Of a stretch of DNA of 64,000 bases, positions 28,150 to 35,995 are shown piece after piece (the stretch's first letter is position 1; the number at the start of each line of letters is the position of its first letter). The notes under the pieces are model-generated. The model searched no databases and had not been told where the DNA came from. It was given only the letters and a program-made list of their open reading frames with translations. The translations under genes and the position numbers were made by a program. This DNA is from Streptomyces sp. AC558_RSS880 (GTDB taxonomy: Bacteria; Actinomycetota; Actinomycetes; Streptomycetales; Streptomycetaceae): NCBI RefSeq assembly GCF_019049255.1, contig NZ_JAGMUJ010000115.1:7355-71354 (forward strand). Direction: 5' to 3'.

Positions 28150-29401
28150 GGGCAGGCCCCGGCCCGTCGGCCGGTGCTCCCGGCCGCGTCAGGTCCTCCG
28201 GCGGTCCGGCCGGCCGCGCACCGGACCGCTCCAGCACGGCGACGGCTTCCTCCGCCCGCAGCGGGTCCACCGGCAGCGCGTGCCGCGCGAACCAGCGGGC
28301 CGCCGCGGGTGCGGGCGACGGGTCGGTGAACTCCTTCCCCGCGTAGTCGTCGAGGGGCGGGTCGTAGAGGTAGCCGACGACGATCCCGCGCCGGGCCAGT
28401 GCCGCGATCGCCGCGTCCCGGTCCGCCACCAGCAGCGGCACCCGGAACAACGGTTGCGCCTCGTTTCCCGACCCGGGCCGGGCCCACCGGGTCGACAGCA
28501 GCAGTTCCGTGCCGTCGCGGTACGCCCGCAGCACCTCGTCCAGCCGTCCCAGCCTGCGCCGGATGCGCCGCAGCCGCAGCGGGCCGGACGCGAGGCGGTA
28601 GGTGTGCATGTCGACGCGGACCCAGGGGTCGTGCGCGGCCAGGTCCGGGGCCGCGGCGACGGCCCGGGTCAGTTCCTCCGGACGCAGCGGCATCCTGATC
28701 CCGTCGCGCTCCGTCAGCCCCAGCAGCCCCAACGTGGCCCAGACAGCCCGCCGCAGCCCCAGCCCCCGTACGGCGGCCTCGGCGTACGGCCTTAAGAAAT
28801 AGGCGAGTTCGGACGCGGGCCGGGGCGGGGCGAGCAGTTCGTCACAGGTGACCCGCACCTCCTCGGCCAGGCTCGGGTCGGCGAGCGAGAGGATGCCGCC
28901 CGCCTGGGCACCGGCATGCTTGGAAAGGCTGAAAACGGAGGCCTCGCCCCAGGCCCCGACCGGCCGGCCGCCGACCGCGCTGCCGATGGCGTGCGCCCCG
29001 TCCTCGAACAGCGGGATGCCCGACGCGTCGCAGCGCGACCGCAGTTCCGGCGCCGGGTCCGGGTTGCCGTACAGGTTCGTCGTCAGCACGGCGGACAGCG
29101 AGCCCCACGTTTCCTCGGGCACGGCGTCGACGTCGATGGACCCGTCGAACGGGTTCAACGGCGCCTGCACCGGCCGCAGTCCCGCCGCCAGCACCACGAA
29201 GAAGATGACGTCGTCGTTGACCGGCGACATCAGTACCCGGCCGCCCGGCGGGCACCAGTGGCGCAACGCCACGAACAGCCCGAATCTGCATGACGGCACG
29301 TACACACATTCCCGGCCGAGCCGGCCGCGCATGGTCTCTTCCAGCCGTTCCGGCTGCGATCCCGAGCGCGCCGAGCGCGAACCGGCCTCCCCCACGGTCA
29401 T
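28142..29401 (-). CDS. DegT/DnrJ/EryC1-family sugar aminotransferase-like protein
   Basis: A 419-residue PLP-dependent protein of the DegT/DnrJ/EryC1 class. The PLP lysine is K161 in SVFSLSKHAGAQAGGIL, with the upstream aspartate in LFEDGAHAIGS. Members transaminate nucleotide-linked keto-sugars, so an amino sugar in the polymer is expected. Several details (SCRFGLFVALRHWCPPGG, NDDVIFFVVLAAGLRP) differ from antibiotic-type members, so another substrate is possible. Codon 203 is TTA (28793-28795), which in Streptomyces needs the bldA tRNA, so this protein may be made only late in development. The ATG at 29401 follows a GGGGGG tract; the longer frame to 30664 runs through fumarylacetoacetase and is a shadow. 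Overlaps the flippase start by 8 bases. Confidence 0.85.
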   Translation of the reverse strand: MTVGEAGSRSARSGSQPERLEETMRGRLGRECVYVPSCRFGLFVALRHWCPPGGRVLMSPVNDDVIFFVVLAAGLRPVQAPLNPFDGSIDVDAVPEETWGSLSAVLTTNLYGNPDPAPELRSRCDASGIPLFEDGAHAIGSAVGGRPVGAWGEASVFSLSKHAGAQAGGILSLADPSLAEEVRVTCDELLAPPRPASELAYFLRPYAEAAVRGLGLRRAVWATLGLLGLTERDGIRMPLRPEELTRAVAAAPDLAAHDPWVRVDMHTYRLASGPLRLRRIRRRLGRLDEVLRAYRDGTELLLSTRWARPGSGNEAQPLFRVPLLVADRDAAIAALARRGIVVGYLYDPPLDDYAGKEFTDPSPAPAAARWFARHALPVDPLRAEEAVAVLERSGARPAGPPEDLTRPGAPADGPGPARD

Positions 29402-29704
29402 CCGCCCCCCAGTGTGCCTTCGGAACGCCCCCTCCCCGAGACCTTCCGGCACTTGCCCAGAGTCGCCCCGTTCGCACCGCTCCGTCAAGATTGCGTCGTG
29501 TCCTGTGGATAACTTCCGGTACGCAAGTGGAGGCGGCGCGCGGTGTCCTCGGGTCCGTGCACCCCGTCCCCACCGGCCCCTCCCGCCGCGGATGCCGGGG
29601 CGCCACCACATCGGCTCTGCCCAAGACCGCCGTCCCACCCGTAACGTGTGGCACGGCCACAGACACGTGGAGCACCTGCGCACACGAAAGCGAGGCAGCA
29701 CCCG
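29402..29704. other. Divergent intergenic region with one DnaA box
   Basis: A 303-bp gap between the aminotransferase and fumarylacetoacetase, transcribed away from each other, so both promoters should lie here. A perfect DnaA box in the E. coli form (TGTGGATAA, 29504-29512) is the only clear element. No ORF with convincing codon use was found. Confidence 0.55.
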
Positions 29705-30919
29705 ATGCCCCCCTTCGATGTCCCCGAGGGCGATCCCTTCGGCCCGCACAACCTGCCGTACGGCGTCTTCTCGCCTCCCGGTTCCTCGGAGCGGACCGTG
29801 GGCGTCCGGCTCGGCGACCACGTCCTCGACGCCGGCGCGGCGGCGCACGCCCTGGGTTCGCCGTACGCCTCCCTGCTCGCCCGGCCGACCCTCAACCCGC
29901 TGCTGGCGGCGGGCCGCACGGCCTGGTCGGACGTGCGGCGGGCGCTCACGGCGTGGGTGACCGTCCCGGCGCACCGGGAGACCGTCGAGCCGCTGTTCCA
30001 CCCGCTGTCCGAGGTGACCCTGCACCTCCCCTTCGAGGTCGCGGACTACGTCGACTTCTACGCCTCCGAGAACCACGCCCGGAACGTCGGCAGGATGTTC
30101 CGCCCCGACGCCGCCGACTCCCTGACGCCGAACTGGAAGCACCTGCCGATCGGCTACCACGGCCGCTCCGGCACGGTCGTGGTGTCCGGCACCGATGTCG
30201 TACGCCCCTCCGGCCAGCGCAAGGCGCCCGCCGACGCCGCCCCCGTCTTCGGGCCGTCCGTCCGGCTGGACATCGAGGCCGAGGTCGGCTTCGTGGTCGG
30301 CGTGCCGTCCGAGCTGGGCCGGCCGGTGCCGCTCGGCGACTTCCGCGACCACGTCTTCGGCCTCTGCCTCCTCAACGACTGGTCCGCCCGCGACGTCCAG
30401 GCCTGGGAGTACGTCCCCCTCGGCCCGTTCCTCGGCAAGTCCTTCACCACTTCGGTGTCGGCCTGGATCACCCCGTTGGACGCCCTGGAGGAGGCCCGCG
30501 TCGCGCCGCCGGAGCGCACGCACGAGCTGCTGCCGTACCTGGACGACGCGGACGAGGAACCCGGTGGTTACGACCTGCGGATCACCGTCACCGTCAACGG
30601 CCACGTCGTCTCCGAACCCCCCTTCTCCACCATGTACTGGACGGCCGCCCAGCAGCTCGCCCACATGACCGTCAACGGCGCCTCTCTGCGCACCGGCGAC
30701 CTGTACGGCTCCGGCACGGTGAGCGGCCCCGCCGAGCGGGAACGCGGGTCGCTCCTCGAACTGACCTGGAACGGCCGCGACGCCCTCGAACTCCCCGACG
30801 GCAAGCGGACGTTCCTGGAGGACGGCGACGTGGTGACGCTGTCGGCCTGGGCGCCGGGCCCGGACGGCGTCCGCGTGGGCCTCGGCGAGGTCACGGGACG
30901 GGTGGTCCCCACGGTCTGA
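29705..30919 (+). CDS. fahA: Fumarylacetoacetase
   Basis: A 404-residue fumarylacetoacetate hydrolase, the last enzyme of tyrosine/homogentisate breakdown, giving fumarate and acetoacetate. The N-terminal SH3-like domain is followed by the catalytic domain with DFYASENHARNVGRMFRP, PIGYHGR, the metal ligands in DIEAEVGFVVG, and LLNDWSARDVQAWEYVPLGPFLGKSFTTSVSAW, all diagnostic of full-length FAH. The first residues (FGPHNLPYGVF) are the classic FAH N-terminus. The ATG at 29705 follows GAGG at ten bases. It is a single gene here; no other homogentisate-pathway gene lies in the window. A long hairpin follows the stop. Confidence 0.96.
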   Translation: MPPFDVPEGDPFGPHNLPYGVFSPPGSSERTVGVRLGDHVLDAGAAAHALGSPYASLLARPTLNPLLAAGRTAWSDVRRALTAWVTVPAHRETVEPLFHPLSEVTLHLPFEVADYVDFYASENHARNVGRMFRPDAADSLTPNWKHLPIGYHGRSGTVVVSGTDVVRPSGQRKAPADAAPVFGPSVRLDIEAEVGFVVGVPSELGRPVPLGDFRDHVFGLCLLNDWSARDVQAWEYVPLGPFLGKSFTTSVSAWITPLDALEEARVAPPERTHELLPYLDDADEEPGGYDLRITVTVNGHVVSEPPFSTMYWTAAQQLAHMTVNGASLRTGDLYGSGTVSGPAERERGSLLELTWNGRDALELPDGKRTFLEDGDVVTLSAWAPGPDGVRVGLGEVTGRVVPTV

Positions 30920-30957
30920 CCCGTCCGGCCCTCACCGATCTTCGACGACCCCTGACT

Positions 30958-30998
30958 CACACCGCCCTTCGCCGTCATACTTGGCGTCGGGCGGTGTG
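30958..30998 (+). terminator. Terminator of fahA
   Basis: CACACCGCCC (30958-30967) pairs perfectly with GGGCGGTGTG (30989-30998), with an inner CGCC/GGCG stem (30970-30973, 30983-30986). The hairpin begins 38 bases after the fahA stop and ends 90 bases before the M56 gene. Confidence 0.7.
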
Positions 30999-31088
30999 CG
31001 CGTTCACGCCGCGCTCCCCCCGCACTTCCCGCACGCCCCCAGCACGACCCGAAGTCTCCCTCTTCCGACAGGATCCGGAGCCCGTGGC

Positions 31089-32027
31089 ATGACCGTCTGC
31101 CTGCTCCTGCTGAGCGTTGTCGCCGTGACGGCCGCCGTGCCCGTCCCCCGGGCGCTGACCCGGGCGAAGTGGCCGGAACGGGAACCGGTGGTCGCCCTGT
31201 GGGTGTGGCAGTGCCTGGTCGCCACCGTCCTGCTGTGCTGCGTCACGGCTCTCGCCCTGGGCGCCGCCGCCGTCTTCGGCACCGTCCGCGCCCAGCTCTT
31301 CGCCCCGGCCCCGCCCGCGGTCACCGCGGCGTACGACCTGTCCGCCGCCTCGCCCTGGGCGACCGTCCTCACCCTGCTGCTGGCCTGCGGGGCGGCCTGG
31401 ACGACGGCCATGCTCGGGCGGGAGCTGGTCGAGGCCCGCCGCCGGCGCTCCCGGGCCCGGGAGCATCTGCGCGAACGCGCCCCCGACCTGCCCGCCGGTC
31501 TGCCCGCGGCCCGGGGCCCGCTGCTGGTGCTGGAGGACGAGTACCCCGACGCCTGGTGGATGCCCGGCAGCCCGCCCCAGCTGATCGTCACCACCGGGGC
31601 CCTGCAACGGCTCACCGACCACCAGCTCGACGCCGTCCTCACCCACGAGCGCGGCCACGCCCGCGCCCGCCACGACTGGCTGCTGCACCTCTCCACCGCC
31701 CTCGCCACCGGTTTCCCCCACGTCCCGCTGTTCGCGCACTTCTGCGACCAGACCCACCGCCTGGTCGAACTGTCCGCCGACGACACGGCCTCCCGCCGCT
31801 GCGGCCACCTGACCACGGCCCTGGCGCTGATCGAGCTCAACCAGCACCGCGGCGTGCTGTCCTGCGCCTCCAGCCACCGTCTGCTCGGCGAACGCGTCGA
31901 CCGCCTCCTGGAACCCCCGCCCCGCCTCGGCCGCCGCCACCGCGCCCTGACGACGGCCGCGGCAGCCCTGGTCCCCCTCGTCCCCCTGCTGATCACCTTC
32001 GCCCCGGGCCTGACGGCCCTGCCGTAG
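31089..32027 (+). CDS. M56-family membrane metallopeptidase (BlaR1-like)
   Basis: A 312-residue membrane peptidase of the BlaR1/MecR1 (M56) family. It has hydrophobic segments at about 1-17, 36-60, 85-112 and 280-310. The zinc motif HERGH occurs in AVLTHERGHARARHDWLLH, with a downstream acidic residue in LVELSADDTASRRCG as third ligand. Streptomyces M56 proteins usually sit beside a BlaI/MecI-type repressor that they cleave; none is present here, so this one may be orphaned or act on a distant target. No sensor (penicillin-binding) domain is attached. The ATG at 31089 follows a weak GGAG at 31076-31079. Confidence 0.85.
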   Translation: MTVCLLLLSVVAVTAAVPVPRALTRAKWPEREPVVALWVWQCLVATVLLCCVTALALGAAAVFGTVRAQLFAPAPPAVTAAYDLSAASPWATVLTLLLACGAAWTTAMLGRELVEARRRRSRAREHLRERAPDLPAGLPAARGPLLVLEDEYPDAWWMPGSPPQLIVTTGALQRLTDHQLDAVLTHERGHARARHDWLLHLSTALATGFPHVPLFAHFCDQTHRLVELSADDTASRRCGHLTTALALIELNQHRGVLSCASSHRLLGERVDRLLEPPPRLGRRHRALTTAAAALVPLVPLLITFAPGLTALP

Positions 32028-32031
32028 GCAA

Positions 32032-32133
32032 CTGCGGGCAGTCGTGCCGCTGGGCGGCAGGGGTGGGCGCAGCGGCACTCCGCACGCGGCACAGCTGCGG
32101 GCAGTCGTGCCGCTGGGGCGGCACGGGTGGGCG
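32032..32133. repeat. Two copies of a Streptomyces intergenic repeat
   Basis: Nearly identical stretches of about 38 bases at 32032-32069 and 32095-32133 (core CTGCGGGCAGTCGTGCCGCT followed by GGGcGGCAxGGGTGGGCG). I recall similar GCAGTCGTGCCGC elements between genes in many Streptomyces genomes. They lie between the convergent M56 and recQ genes. Function unknown. Confidence 0.7.
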
Positions 32134-32136
32134 ATG

Positions 32137-32182
32137 GGGGTACCTCCCGCTCGAGCGAAGTCGAGAGTGGGGGAGGCACCCC
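32137..32182. terminator. Long hairpin, repetitive extragenic element and likely terminator
   Basis: GGGGTACCTCCC (32137-32148) pairs with GGGAGGCACCCC (32171-32182) at 11 of 12 positions, with an inner CTCGA/TCGAG stem (32150-32154, 32161-32165). Elements with the core GCTCGAGCGAAGTCGAGAGT recur between genes in Streptomyces. Here it could end both recQ and M56 transcripts. Confidence 0.6.
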
Positions 32183-32233
32183 GCAGCGCCGGGCTGCGCA
32201 GCTCCCCCCGCCCAGCCCGACTCGCGCGGCCGC

Positions 32234-34192
32234 CTACTCCCAGCCGTCGGGCTCCGGCTCCTCCTCGGGCCAGTCGTCCGGGCCGCCGGGGTCCTCGGAT
32301 CCGGCACCGACACCGGCGCCCCCCGGCGCCGTCAGCCCGGCCAGCACCGCCACCACGCCTTCCCCGTACGTCGCCAGCTTCTTCTCCCCCACCCCGCTGA
32401 TCCCGCCCAGCTCACCCACCGACGTGGGCCACACCGTGGCGATCTCCCGCAGCGTGGCGTCGTGGAAGATGACGTACGCCGGGACGCCCTGCTCGCGGGC
32501 CTGCTCGGCCCGCCAGGCACGCAGCGCCTCGAACGCGGGCTGAAGCCCTTCGGGCAACTCGGCCGCGGCGGCCTTGGCCTTGCGCTCGCCCCGGCTGCTC
32601 GTACCCCGAGCCGCCGTCGCCGGCTTCTTCGGCTCCTTGCGCAGCGGCACTTCCCGCTCCCGCCGCAGCACCGCCCCACTCGCCTCGGTCAGCACCAGCG
32701 TGCCGTACTCCCCCTCGACCGCGAGCAGCCCCTGGGCGAGCAACTGGCGGACCACACCCCGCCATTCGGCCTCGCTCAGATCCTCACCGATGCCGAACAC
32801 GGAGAGCTGGTCGTGGTCGAACTGGATGACCTTGGCCGTGCGCCGCCCCAGCAGGATGTCCACGATCTGCACCGCGCCGAACTTCTGCCCGCGCTCCCGC
32901 TGCAAGCGCACCACCGTGGACAGCACCTTCTGCGCCGCGACGGTCCCGTCCCAGGTCTCCGGTGGGGTGAGGCAGGTGTCGCAGTTGCCGCAGCCCGCCG
33001 GGTCGGGGTCCTGACCGAAGTAGGCGAGGAGCTGGCCGCGCCGGCACTGCGCGGTCTCGCACAGGGAGAGCATCGCGTCCAGATGCTGGTTGGCACGCCG
33101 CCGGAAGGACTCGTCGCCCTCGCCGGACTGGATCAGCTTGCGCTGCTGTATGACGTCGTTGAGCCCGTACGCCATCCAGGCCGTGGACGGCAGCCCGTCG
33201 CGCCCCGCACGGCCCGTCTCCTGGTAGTAGCCCTCGACGGACTTGGGCAGGTCGAGGTGGGCGACGAACCGGACGTCCGGCTTGTCGATGCCCATGCCGA
33301 ACGCGATGGTCGCCACCACCACCAGGCCCTCCTCCCGCAGGAACCGCGCCTGGTGCGCGGCGCGCGTCCCCGCGTCGAGGCCCGCGTGGTACGGCACCGC
33401 CTCGACGCCGTTGCGGTTGAGGAACTCGGCGGTCTTCTCCACCGAGTTGCGCGACAGGCAGTAGACGATGCCCGCGTCCCCGGCGTGCTCCCCGCGCAGG
33501 AAGCTCAGCAGCTGCTTCTTGGGGTCGGCCTTGGGCACGATCCGGTACTGGATGTTGGGCCGGTCGAAGCTCGCCACGAAGTGCCGGGCGTCCGGCATGC
33601 CCAGACGCTCGGTGATCTCCCGGTGCGTGGCGTGCGTGGCCGTCGCCGTGAGCGCGATGCGGGGCACGTCCGGCCACCGCTCGCCGAGCAGCGACAGCGT
33701 GAGGTAGTCCGGCCGGAAGTCGTGCCCCCACTGGGACACACAGTGCGCCTCGTCGATCGCGAAGACGGAGATCTTGCCGCGCGAGAGCAGGTTCAGGGTG
33801 CTGTCCAGCCGCAGCCGCTCCGGAGCGAGGTACAGCAGGTCCAGCTCGCCGGCGAGGAACTCCGCCTCGACGACCCGCCGCTCGTCGAAGTCCTGCGTGC
33901 TGTTCATGAACCCGGCCCGCACGCCCAGCGCCCGCAGCGCGTCCACCTGGTCCTGCATCAGCGCGATGAGCGGGGAGACGACGATTCCCGTACCCGGTCT
34001 GACCAGGGCCGGAATCTGGTAGCAGAGCGACTTTCCGCCACCGGTGGGCATGAGCACGACGGCATCGCCGCCCGTGACCACGTGCTCGATGACCGCTTCC
34101 TGCTCACCGCGGAAGGCGTCGTACCCGAACACCCGGTGCAGCGTGGCCAGCGCCTCGCTCTCCGTCACTACCATCCCGTCACTACCGCCCAT
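32234..34192 (-). CDS. recQ: ATP-dependent DNA helicase RecQ
   Basis: A 652-residue RecQ helicase with full domain order: DEAD/DEAH helicase core (Walker [11 protein letters not shown], Walker [19 protein letters not shown], motif [10 protein letters not shown], motif [12 protein letters not shown]), the RecQ zinc domain (cysteines in [10 protein letters not shown] and CGNCDTC), a winged helix, a basic alanine/lysine-rich linker, and a C-terminal HRDC domain ([32 protein letters not shown]). It ends with an acidic tail. It unwinds DNA during recombination repair. I chose the ATG at 34192; an ATG at 34174 is close. A DnaA box lies upstream at 34263. Confidence 0.95.
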   Translation of the reverse strand: MGGSDGMVVTESEALATLHRVFGYDAFRGEQEAVIEHVVTGGDAVVLMPTGGGKSLCYQIPALVRPGTGIVVSPLIALMQDQVDALRALGVRAGFMNSTQDFDERRVVEAEFLAGELDLLYLAPERLRLDSTLNLLSRGKISVFAIDEAHCVSQWGHDFRPDYLTLSLLGERWPDVPRIALTATATHATHREITERLGMPDARHFVASFDRPNIQYRIVPKADPKKQLLSFLRGEHAGDAGIVYCLSRNSVEKTAEFLNRNGVEAVPYHAGLDAGTRAAHQARFLREEGLVVVATIAFGMGIDKPDVRFVAHLDLPKSVEGYYQETGRAGRDGLPSTAWMAYGLNDVIQQRKLIQSGEGDESFRRRANQHLDAMLSLCETAQCRRGQLLAYFGQDPDPAGCGNCDTCLTPPETWDGTVAAQKVLSTVVRLQRERGQKFGAVQIVDILLGRRTAKVIQFDHDQLSVFGIGEDLSEAEWRGVVRQLLAQGLLAVEGEYGTLVLTEASGAVLRREREVPLRKEPKKPATAARGTSSRGERKAKAAAAELPEGLQPAFEALRAWRAEQAREQGVPAYVIFHDATLREIATVWPTSVGELGGISGVGEKKLATYGEGVVAVLAGLTAPGGAGVGAGSEDPGGPDDWPEEEPEPDGWE

Positions 34193-34262
34193 CACCGTGC
34201 CCCCGTGAGCCGTCCCTCGACCACTGCCCCCACGATAGGGGTCCGCACCGACAGCCCCGGAG

Positions 34263-34271
34263 TTGTCCACA
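34263..34271. promoter_or_regulatory. DnaA box upstream of recQ
   Basis: A perfect Streptomyces-type DnaA box (TTGTCCACA) 71 bases before the recQ start, between the nuo terminator and recQ. One isolated box could be chance or could let DnaA influence recQ. Confidence 0.35.
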
Positions 34272-34290
34272 GGTCCGCCCCGACGACTTC

Positions 34291-34318
34291 GGCCCGGCAC
34301 CCCGAAGGGTGCCGGGCC
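34291..34318 (-). terminator. Terminator of the nuo operon
   Basis: A perfect 12-bp G+C-rich stem (34291-34302 with 34307-34318) closed by a CGAA tetraloop, 28 bases after the nuoN stop on the minus strand. The shape and position fit the end of the 16-kb nuo transcript. Confidence 0.75.
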
Positions 34319-34345
34319 GCCGCCGACGTGCCGGTGAGTGCCGCG

Positions 34346-35995
34346 TCAGCGCACGAACACCCCCGCGTCCCCCGCCAGCTCCAGGAAGTACTGGGGTGCG
34401 ACGCCCAGGACCACCGTGACGGCCACGCCGACCCCGATCGCCGTCATCGTCAGCGGTGACGGCACCGCGACGGTCGGGCCCTCGGGGCTCGGCTCGCTGA
34501 AGAACATCAGGACGATCACACGGATGTAGAAGAACGCCGCGATGGCCGACGAGATCACACCGACCACGACCAGCGGGGCCGCCCCGCCCTCCGCCGCCGC
34601 CTTGAACACGGCGAACTTCCCGGAGAAGCCGGAGGTCAGCGGGATGCCCGCGAAGGCCAGCAGGAACACCGCGAACACCGCCGCCACGAGCGGGGAGCGA
34701 CGGCCGAGACCCGCCCACTTCGACAGGTGCGTCGCCTCGCCGCCGGCGTCCCGGACCAGCGTGACCACCGCGAACGCGCCGATCGTCACGAACGAATACG
34801 CCGCCAGGTAGAAGAGGACGGACGAGATGCCCGACGGCGTGGTCGCGATGACACCCGCGAGGATGAAGCCCGCGTGCGCGATCGACGAGTACGCCAGCAG
34901 CCGCTTGATGTCGGTCTGGGTGATCGCCACGATCGCACCGGCCAGCATGGTGACGATGGCGACGGCCCACATGACCGGCCGCCAGTCCCAGCGCAGGCCC
35001 GGCAGCACGACGTACAGGATCCGCAGCAGCGCGCCGAACGCCGCCACCTTGGTCGCCGCCGCCATGAAGCCCGTCACCGGCGTGGGGGCGCCCTGGTACA
35101 CGTCGGGCGTCCACATGTGGAAGGGCACGGCGCCGACCTTGAACAGCAGGCCCATGACCAGCAGCGCGGTGCCGACCAGCAGCAGCGCGTCGTTGCCCAT
35201 GGTGTCGGCGAGCGCCGGGGTGACGTCCTGGACCGTGCCGTCGACGACCTGCGCGATCGTGGCGTACGACATCGAGCCCGAGTAGCCGTACAGCAGCGCG
35301 ATGCCGAACAGCGTGAACGCGGAGGCGAACGCGCCGAGCAGGAAGTACTTGACCGCCGCCTCCTGCGACATCAGCCGCTTGCGGCGGGCCAGCGCGCACA
35401 GCAGGTACAGCGGGAGGGAGAGGACCTCGAGCGCCACGAACAGCGTCAGCAGGTCGTTGGCCGCCGGGAAGACCAGCATGCCGGCGACCGCGAAGAGCAG
35501 CAGCGGGAACACCTCGGTGGTGGTGAACCCGGCCTTGACCGCCTTCTTCTCGCTGTCGCTGCCCGGTACGGACGCGGCCTGCGCGGCGAACGAGTCGACC
35601 CGGTTGCCGTGCGCCTCCGGGTCGAGCCGGCGCTCGGCGAAGGTGAACAGGCCGACCAGGGCCGTCAGCAGGATCGTGCCCTGCAGGAACAGGGCCGGTC
35701 CGTCGACGGCGACGGCGCCCATCGCCGCGATGCCCGCCTTGGTCGTGCCGTAGCCGTCCGCGGCCAGCGCCACGACCGCGGCGAACGCGGCGACCAGCGC
35801 GACCACGGCGACGAACATCTGTGCGTAGTAGCGGGTCTTGCGCGGTACGAACGCCTCGACCAGCACCCCGACGACCGCCGCGCCGACGACGATCAGGGTG
35901 GGCGCGAGCTGCCCGTATTCGATCTTCGGCGCGTCGATCTTGGAGATCGGGTCGGCCGCCGTTGTCCACAGGCTGTGGACGGCTGTTGCGCTCAC
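34346..35995 (-). CDS. nuoN: NADH-quinone oxidoreductase subunit N
   Basis: A 549-residue antiporter-like subunit of complex I with about 14 membrane segments. Conserved residues include the lysine in MGLLFKVGAVPFHMWTPDVYQGAP and glutamates in the earlier helices (ALEVLSLPLYLL). It forms one of the three proton-translocating channels in the membrane arm, with NuoL and NuoM. It is the last gene of the operon, followed by a strong hairpin. The GTG at 35995 overlaps the nuoM stop by 4 bases. A DnaA-box pair at 35962-35980 lies inside the first codons. Confidence 0.96.
   Translation of the reverse strand: MSATAVHSLWTTAADPISKIDAPKIEYGQLAPTLIVVGAAVVGVLVEAFVPRKTRYYAQMFVAVVALVAAFAAVVALAADGYGTTKAGIAAMGAVAVDGPALFLQGTILLTALVGLFTFAERRLDPEAHGNRVDSFAAQAASVPGSDSEKKAVKAGFTTTEVFPLLLFAVAGMLVFPAANDLLTLFVALEVLSLPLYLLCALARRKRLMSQEAAVKYFLLGAFASAFTLFGIALLYGYSGSMSYATIAQVVDGTVQDVTPALADTMGNDALLLVGTALLVMGLLFKVGAVPFHMWTPDVYQGAPTPVTGFMAAATKVAAFGALLRILYVVLPGLRWDWRPVMWAVAIVTMLAGAIVAITQTDIKRLLAYSSIAHAGFILAGVIATTPSGISSVLFYLAAYSFVTIGAFAVVTLVRDAGGEATHLSKWAGLGRRSPLVAAVFAVFLLAFAGIPLTSGFSGKFAVFKAAAEGGAAPLVVVGVISSAIAAFFYIRVIVLMFFSEPSPEGPTVAVPSPLTMTAIGVGVAVTVVLGVAPQYFLELAGDAGVFVR
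35962..35980. promoter_or_regulatory. DnaA-box pair at the 5' end of nuoN
   Basis: A perfect TTGTCCACA (35962-35970) followed by an inverted, less perfect TGTGGAC (35974-35980), within nuoN codons 6-12. The coding constraint may explain it; listed because a palindromic DnaA-box pair is uncommon. Confidence 0.3.
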
